Part shown: in pieces, positions 57,230 through 64,000 of the stretch
How the letters are laid out: the number at the start of each line of letters is the position of its first letter
Numbering within the stretch: the stretch's first letter is position 1
Assembly (NCBI GenBank): GCA_032622095.1
Contig: CP136069.1
Span: forward strand, 156,109,043 to 156,173,042
Reading direction: 5' to 3'
DNA from: Siphonodentalium dalli
Lineage: Eukaryota > Mollusca > Scaphopoda > Gadilida > Siphonodentaliidae
Length of the DNA stretch: 64,000 nucleotides
Notes under the pieces: model-generated
What the model was told of the DNA's origin: nothing
Databases searched by the model: none
What the model saw: the letters and a program-made list of their open reading frames with translations, nothing else
Translations under genes and position numbers: made by a program

Positions 57230-57390
57230 ATAAGGATTAACTGTCATGTGGACTGTTTTTATGGAGATGTAACCGTGAGGTAAGTGGTCATAACTTGTAT
57301 GTAAAACCCTTCGGGTTTTACACAAGTTATGACCACTTACCTCACGGTTACATCTCCATAAAAACAGTCCACATGACAGTTAATCCTTAT
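57230..57390. mobile_element. perfect 69-bp-arm hairpin
   Basis: Left arm 57230-57298 and right arm 57322-57390 are exact complements, starting ATAAGGATTAACTGTCATGT. The loop (GTAAAACCCTTCGGGTTTTAC) is itself a hairpin, so pairing continues through a 2-nt bulge to the centre. It is probably a young foldback MITE. TSD not resolved. Confidence 0.92.
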
Positions 57391-57487
57391 TTATTGGTAT
57401 TAAACTAATTTGGATAACTTTCGGCTTTTGGTGAAATCGATGTTGTAACTGTGGATGATACCGGCACCATCGAATCGGATCATGTAT

Positions 57488-58497
57488 ATTTACGTGCGCT
57501 CGCGCAACAGTATGGCGATCAGACAGATTCGTAGGTTGGTGTCACACTCCATGACGTCACCAAAAAACGACGTAAAACCTCGTGGCGTTCTGACATTTTT
57601 ACTGTGCCGCGTTTTTGCTATGTTTATTTTATGTGTTGTTTTCGATTATTTGTTTGTCGCCGATATCGCCATTTGTCAGGATTCCCTGTTTCTATATTTA
57701 AAACTGGCATGCTCGTAGTGAGCCTCGATTTCGATTGTTTCTCCCAGGTCAAAATACGTCAGAGTTTTGACAAAAATAGATCGACCTACATTTTCTCTAT
57801 CAGAACTCTACATCAAAGAGTCTATAGACTTCTTCGGGACCTACATAGACTCCTTCATTTGGGTATTTTTACTTATAATTGGGAAGTTTTATAATTTTTG
57901 GTTCGTGCGAAGACCTCTTATTATCGTGCGGGAAAAGAGAGACATTCAAAACGCGATTTCGTAATTCGACGCAATAGGCTGAATAACCTTCAGCCGAGTT
58001 CCGGGTCAAATACGACGAATGACGTAACACAAAACAAAACGCATTTGTTAACACAAACACCGTTTGAAGAGTTTATTATTACATAAAATGATCGTTATTG
58101 ATTAATTATTGATTAATTATTGATATTTATTGTTGCATATTGACTGCTATCAATATTTACACAAATAGTATTAATTATTTCTTATAATTGCTCCTTTGGT
58201 CAACTTTGACTATCGGAAAATGAAAATGAAAATATGCCGCTGAAAAAAATGTAATCGATATTAAAGTCTCATCCTTTCGGCAACATGGAATTGGTTTTAA
58301 TTACTTAAATGATTAATATAGTAATTTGCCTTTTATCTGTGATGAAATGAGAAATGGTAATTGTCTTTTTTTGCTAACATTAAATTAAATTAAATAAATT
58401 AAGTAAAATACAGTGAAATTAGTTTTTAAATTATTGTTTATTACATTTTTGCGCACGTTGGCATCTCTCTGAGTGCATTCTAGTTAAGTTTGTATTT
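57488..58497 (-). repeat. diverged inverted copy of the 35489-36462 segment (two anchor blocks)
   Basis: 57488-57570 matches 36462-36375, and 58361-58497 matches 35633-35489, in reverse order and orientation. The intervening about 0.8 kb is not visibly alignable by eye, so either the middle was replaced or the anchors are the two ends of one transposon family. The ORFs at 57455-57964 show no known domain. Confidence 0.65.
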
Positions 58498-58937
58498 GTG
58501 ACCCGCCATATCAAATCCAGTCGTAAGTCGGGATTTTTTTTACCCTGTGCCAATGCATTCTCTTATATATGCGAGTCGACCATAACCATTGGCCTAACAA
58601 TTTTTTACAATTTTAATAATTTGTTCTTGAATTCTTTAACAATTTTATAATTTCACCCATACAGAGCCCCAGACAAACATGAGCAGACGACACTCTTCTA
58701 TATGCTTCTATATATGTGTAGGGCTCCCTGCAGGGTAATGGATGTTTTTTATTTTATGTCCTAAAAATTGTAAGAAACATTTATTTTTAAAAAATTATTA
58801 AAAAATTGTTAGGCCAATGCATTCTCTTATATATGCGAGGCGACATATGGTCGACTCGCATATATAAGAGAATGCATTGGCACAGGGTAAAAAAAAATCC
58901 CGACTTACGACTGGATTTGATATGGCGGGTCACATTT
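58494..58937. mobile_element. foldback element containing the piggyBac-MITE hairpin core
   Basis: Element 58498-58933 has inverted ends GTGACCCGCCATATCAAATC...CGGGATTTTTTT of about 45 bp and ATTT on both sides (4-bp TSD candidate). Immediately inside come CCCTGTGCCAATGCATTCTC and its complement, the same hairpin core as in the TTAA MITEs at 1679, 16889 and 48269. The left hairpin is broken after GAGTCGACCATA. The right one is intact. Confidence 0.85.
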
Positions 58938-59046
58938 ATGTAATCCTATAAAAAATAGACCGCATGGCGTCCATAGACGTATATAGAAGGGTCCCTGGTT
59001 TTCTTCAGCAGGGAACTATAAATGGCGTTCCTTAACCCTTCCGTGA

Positions 59047-59456
59047 TTAAATATGCATAATCCGAATTAACGTTCGCAAATTACTATTACCTTGGCTTCA
59101 GGGGTAAATAATATTTGATTCGAGTCGAGGAACCCACCCATCAAAGCTCAGAGTGATCAGATGTCGATTTTTGAAGACTATTATTTTTCACCACCAATAA
59201 TATTTAGTAAAAGTCGACGAGAAGACGAGCTCGGACCGAATTGTGGATGAAGATGGTTATCTCTAAAATCAAGTGGCTTTTTTGTGTCTGATTTTTGACA
59301 AACCGGCAAACCGGCAAAAATTCGTTGAACAAAATGTTTATATATAACAGGTTTTGGGCAATTTTATTCTATGTTTGACAGTGGTTACCATTATATTTGG
59401 GCAATTAATCAATTCTGATAACAGAAGCGGCATTTTATAAAATGTTGTCGTTTGTT
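59047..59456. mobile_element. diverged TTAA-family element, one end missing
   Basis: Starts after TTAA (59047-59050) with ATATGCATAATCCGAATTAA. It follows the 29670-30052 element through GGTAAATAATATTTGATTCG, CGACGAGAAGACG and GAAGCGGCATTT, stopping near 59456. The other terminal repeat is absent. Confidence 0.7.
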
Positions 59457-61271
59457 GAACTTATCATCTAAACATCTACCAACGGAACTACTCGTCAATG
59501 AGTATTTATTTTAAAAGCGTTAAATCGTTACTTCATTTCTGTGAATAAAAAATTGGATTGGCACTCGTGCGCGAAAATAATCAGGAACAGCGGGCTAGCG
59601 TCACCAAAATCACCCTCTGTTAACCTCATTCTACTTAGGCGTCAACTTCTATGATCTGGGATCATAATCAGATTGAAGTTCCCCACTTGAAGTTTGTGGT
59701 GTTCACCCATTAGTCACCTCGATTATGCATGCATGTTATCTTCTGCAAATTAGGCGATATAGAAACTGAACAGAAGGGAAAGAGGAACTAAAAACAATGC
59801 TAATTTGATACTATATAGACTTCCCAAAAGATGAGGCATAAGCAGAATGTGGTCCACTGAGGGTGAATTTGGTGACGCTAGCCCGCTTTCAGACACACTG
59901 TTTCCAGACTTGAGAGCACATAAAGGCTGGATTTAGGTATTTCGTTTTGTTATCGACCCTACATCTAAATTACCTAATATATATATATATTCAAATATTC
60001 TAATATATTCAAATGAGCCGTATCCCTTTAAATAAACATACAACAAAATTCAGTGATATTACAAGAACAAGTATTCCTAATGTTTGGTGTTGTACTGTGG
60101 ATATGTAAGACTAAAATGTGAACGTGTCAACTTTTTTACTTTGAAATTTCAATTAAATTTCAATAAAAATAACTATACTACCGAGATTACAAGAACAATT
60201 CCTAATGTTTGGTGTTATATATAGTGTGGATATAAGATTAAAACGTGAACGTTCTCCAACCTATCTACATGTAGTACATATATAATGTCTGAAGTTTTCA
60301 ACTGTCCCTATAATTATTGATTATAACACTCACTTTGACAAAGACAAAGACTGAAGATAGCGAAAAGTCCTAAGATCCTGTAAGTCCACATTTTTTCTCG
60401 ATACGTTAAAATTTCGTCAATAAATCTTCTCATTGAAGCGAAATTTCACAACAAAAAATTAAATCCCCAACATGACCCAGTCAACTCACTGCGCACTTAG
60501 ATATCTTTTTTCTAAGACCGATATTATATCGTTTATATTCAATAGAATTTTTGAATAGTATGGTAGCTATAGCGCACTTAATTGTAACATTTCCATTTGG
60601 ACACCACAAAAGCAAACGTTTCTCAGCGCCATTTAAAAGAGAGAATGGCACACGAAGAATTCACTCCTAAAGCGGTGTGTTGCAATATATGTTTCTGTTG
60701 TGCGACCTTTCAATGTTTCATAGATATAATTAGTACTCTCAAACGTATTTGATTCCTTTCCAACACCACATGCATGCATGGGGGTCGCTGTCGCTATCGA
60801 CAAATAGTCCCGACGATAAACAATACTGACACAAAATGGCATTAAAGGCTATGCTGGGTTATATTGGGATATAATTCAGTATTTTAGGTTTTGATTTTGC
60901 AATTTTATTCTTATACATTTTACTTTTCATAGAACTCAATAATCTAATTTTAATCATGTTATTTTATTCTTATTTTATCAATCGTGATTTGCAAATATCA
61001 AACGGCTTGAACTTTTAAACGAACAAAATGATATATCTAAACAAAACAAAAACAACTAAAAGGTATAGGATTTAAATAATAATAAACATTTTAAAGAATT
61101 AACACAAATCAAACACGAGCTATAGTTCCCCGATTATTAAAGTCTGCATTGGGGGTAATTAGACGTAGTGACGTATCCTGATCTAAACCTGGTTATTATG
61201 TACAAATACAATATTTTAGCATGAAATGAAATAAAAAATGTGAAAAAATAGTGTAGGGTGGATACATACAT
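59457..61271. other. no gene seen
   Basis: A short direct duplication is visible (ACAAGAACAAGTATTCCTAATGTTTGG near 60060 and ACAAGAACAATTCCTAATGTTTGG near 60188), about 125 bp apart. No coding signal. Confidence 0.5.
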
Positions 61272-61441
61272 ATTATCACAACAGTGTGTTGATCCGTGTC
61301 GTAGTATCACGTCGAGTTGAGGTGGGCAGATTGCCGGATCAAACGAGCTGTCGCAGGCAGAGAGTTTGATCCGGAAATCTGCCCACCCCAACGAGACGCG
61401 ATACGACGTCACGTCACGGGTCAACTCACTGCTGTGATAAC
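61272..61441. repeat. imperfect inverted repeat with GGATCAAAC arms
   Basis: TTATCACA...GAGGTGGGCAGATT.CCGGATCAAAC faces GTTTGATCCGGAAATCTGCCCACC...TGTGATAA. Arms are about 72 bp with several mismatches, around CGAGCTGTCGCAGGCAGAGA. MITE-like. Confidence 0.8.
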
Positions 61442-61710
61442 AGGTTTATTATATGATGCCAAGTATACAATAATAACCATTTAATCTTATTTAAATTACC
61501 AATTGTTTTCACTTCAGCAGTTTAATTTTCTTATTTTCAACGGATAAATAGTCCGTCGTCGTTAATCGGCACCTCCCGCCAATTTACGTATATATATATA
61601 TAGGAGCGTGATCTGATTTGATCCGGGGAAATCTCACTCAGTGTGATCCGACGATTTGGGTTAGATCGTCAAACAATAGTGGTATTTAGGGAAGAATATT
61701 CATAGTCGTA
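61442..61710. other. no gene seen
   Basis: Includes a short (TA)n run at about 61590 and GATCTGATTTGATCCGGGG, which echoes the neighbouring inverted repeat. Nothing else. Confidence 0.4.
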
Positions 61711-62817
61711 TAATAAATATAGGATCTACAACGAGTCCCCAGTTTATAGCGGAATTTACAAAACGAGTCCCGTAACTTAGGTCTGGACCGAGCCTTTGGC
61801 GAGGACCAGACCTAATTTACTGGACGAGTTTGTAATTTCCGCTATAAACTGGGGACGAGTTGTAGATTCTATTTATTACATGATCCAAAACATCGACAAA
61901 ACATACTTAAATCAAAAAATGGGACACGAAACTAACGTCGGCTTCTATATAAGGCATGCGATGACGTTTCACGTAACTATTCCTTGTTTGTCCGCGTAAA
62001 GAAATAGTCCCATATAAATAAAGACTCTTTGGCGCATTTAATGGCGTATATTTAATGACATAACTTTTCAAACTCTTCATTCATGATAGTTTGTTGGAAA
62101 CGTATTGGAATCCATAGTATTTTGAGACGTAGCGTACGGAATATTAACAGACGAAAAACCGGAAGTCAAAGGTCACCTGGCACTATTTCCTGTTATTAAA
62201 CGAACGTTTAATATCACAATTTATTACATGATTCTACCCTTATTCCATTCAATAAACCCATTCTATAAATTGTGATATTAAACGTTCGTTTAATAACAGG
62301 AAATAGTGCCAGGTGACCTTTGACTTCCGGTTTTTGGTCTATTAGCATTCCATATACTATGTCTCAAAATACTATGGCTTCCAATATTTTTCCAACAATC
62401 TATCATGAATGAAGAGTTTGAAAAATTATATAATTAAATATACGCCACTAAATGTGCCAAAGAGTCTTTACTTAACCGGAACTATTTCTTTACGCGGCAA
62501 ACAACGAATAGTTACGTAAAACGTCACCGCATGTCTTATAGAAGCCGGTTGTAGTTTCGCGTCCCATTTGTTGATGTATGTACGTTGTGTCAATGTTTTG
62601 GATCATGTAATAAATAGAATCTACAACTCGTCCCCAGTTTATAGCGGAAATTACAAAACTCGTCCAGTAAATTAGGTCTGGACCTCGCCAAAGGCTCGGT
62701 CCAGACCTAATTTACTGGACTCGTTTTGTAAATTCCGCTATAAACTGGGGACTCGTTGTAGATCCTCTATTTATAGAATGGGTGTATTGAATGGAATAAT
62801 GGTAGGATCATGTAATA
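61711..62817. mobile_element. giant palindrome from head-to-head TIR elements
   Basis: Left arm about 61711-62224 and right arm about 62266-62773 are inverted copies. Mirror strings include ACTGGGGACGAGTTGTAGAT, AAATAGTGCCAGGTGACCTT and CGTTTAATATCACAATTTA. Each outer end carries its own hairpin (CAGTTTATAGCGGAA...TTCCGCTATAAACTG with AGACCTAATTTACTGGAC inside). The central loop (about 62221-62267) is the complement of the right flank (62768-62817: TTTATAGAATGGGTG...CATGTAATAAA). So one element of about 597 bp with 48-bp terminal repeats (62221-62817) appears joined head to head with a truncated second copy. Confidence 0.85.
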
Positions 62818-64000
62818 AACACTTATATGTAACTTCTGTATGTAAAATCCATGTATTTTACATGGCCGCACCAATCATTGATAGTGTTAATCGCCTGCGT
62901 GTGATCGGTCCACTTCAACAGGCGTTTATAAGCCATTATCATACTAGCTGCTATGAAGAAATTTCAGGCCAGTCATAAACATGTCTTCTTTTAGTCTTAA
63001 TTCATTTCGAAAAGTGGATTTGGGTCCTTCGATTGTATACTTGATTTTTTTTTTCCGTCATTTCTTGGAAGCAGAGTCACCCAAAACAAAAATAATTTGA
63101 AGCTCTTTTAGGACGATATCGGTTTGTTGATAATGCTCTGATAATTTGAGAGCGAGCTCAATAACATTCAATTGGGATTTCCATGGGTACAGCTCCAAAA
63201 AATTAATGCAGGTACAGCGTTGAAATTAAAAAGAGTACCCCCCCCCCCCCCAATTTTTCACCCCAGAATGTACAGAACAGTATATATATATGTTTCTCAA
63301 GCCAAAGGTTGAACAAGTTCCTAACTGTCACAATTGTAGCCTGTACAGGTTTGAATTATAACAGTTTCGATCATAATCGATGATAGGGTGGGGGCTGTTT
63401 CTCGAAAGCTTCGAATAACCAAGGGCGGAGTTAGTTCAATTTATCAGCCGGGATTATCTGGGCATGCATCAATGTACAATATAATGTTTTACTTAAATAT
63501 TCCATAGTTGTACATTTTGCGTATACATACATAACAGAGAGGAAAGGTGACGTAGTTGGGAACTCGTAGCTAGAAAACCATTTCCCCGAATGAAGACACA
63601 CAGCAACACCACATTCTGTACCTTCAAATTTAAAGCTATAATAATATTTTCATAATTATATGAATAGCATAAATTGCTGCATATTAGATTAATCACAACT
63701 AATTTCAGTCAACTACAATATTTATAAATCAGGAGTAGCTTCAGGGGGTCAGGACTCAGGGTGTTGCATGCCCCCACCCACCCACCCCGGCCCTGTCGAG
63801 GAAATATGCAATGTTCAGTCCGGTAGCTTCCGGGATAATACAGCCCCCATTTTGGAGATCGTAGCCCTTACGTTTGGGAAATCCTGAGGCCACCACTGGT
63901 ATAAAAATCAAGAGAAGACTGACAATGATTTTAACAGAACGTCCAACATTTGGGCTATCGCGCGAATAATTATTTTAAGCGGCCTGACGACTTCGTCAGC
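62818..64000. other. no gene seen
   Basis: Contains a poly-C run (63239-63252) and, at the edge, GGCCTGACGACTTCGTCAGC. That last string forms a small hairpin and may begin another repeat beyond the window. No coding region recognised. Confidence 0.4.

Noticed and set aside
63981-64000. Start of another modular repeat at the right edge
   Set aside because: Only a 20-bp GACTTCGTC-type hairpin is visible before the window ends, too little to assign.

Overview
This window is a piece of an AT-rich animal genome, most likely a lophotrochozoan and possibly a mollusc. The basis is spliced cadherin exons, a CR1/L2/jockey-type LINE, many MITE and foldback transposons, and degenerate repeats carrying phrases such as 'ggccataactctg' and 'acggacagacggac' that I know from bivalve and related genomes. 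The phylum is an inference. I see no prokaryotic, rRNA, CRISPR or viral features.

The only host gene I can support is a large cadherin on the minus strand. Three exons (47717-47923, 25931-26145 and 17528-18059, in transcript order) have consensus splice sites. Their phases match (1 to 1, then 0 to 0), and the cadherin repeats read continuously across both junctions. The introns are 21.6 kb and 7.9 kb. The flanks up to 64000 and down to 1 appear to be further intron or intergenic sequence. I find no first or last exon.

Most of the rest is transposable. From left to right:
- 1-1085: minus-strand LINE reverse-transcriptase remnant.
- 1.1-4.6 kb: foldback elements, a tRNA-headed SINE, a piggyBac-type MITE and a TTAA element.
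- 4.9-13.1 kb: a modular repeat family, including a five-unit tandem array (9276-13108), with a SINE-like insertion at 7452-7819 caught with its empty site.
- 13.1-17.3 kb: 'TCCGAAGG' minisatellites, a reversed modular-repeat copy and a second piggyBac MITE.
- 19.7-24.2 kb: a nearly intact two-ORF LINE in the smaller cadherin intron, killed by one nonsense codon and one homopolymer frameshift.
- 25.5-30 kb: a mariner-type MITE, TTAA elements and an 870-bp foldback built of palindromic 14-mers.
- 35-43 kb: segmental tandem duplications and a second array-type foldback.
- 45.2-46.7 kb: a LINE remnant.
- 47.3-50.1 kb: MITEs and a hAT-type element.
- 52.6-56.9 kb: a 4.4-kb candidate TIR element.
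- 57-62.8 kb: a perfect hairpin, a foldback that shares its core with the piggyBac MITEs, and a roughly 1.1-kb palindrome.

The most unusual signals are the two foldback elements whose arms are tandem arrays (27539-28408 and 41338-42566). Next are the piggyBac MITE hairpin core found inside a different transposon (58498-58933), the modular array with repeated NRF1-like and ERR/SF-1-like motifs, and the head-to-head giant palindrome. All coordinates and alignments were read by eye. Boundaries without a stated target-site duplication (TSD) are approximate.
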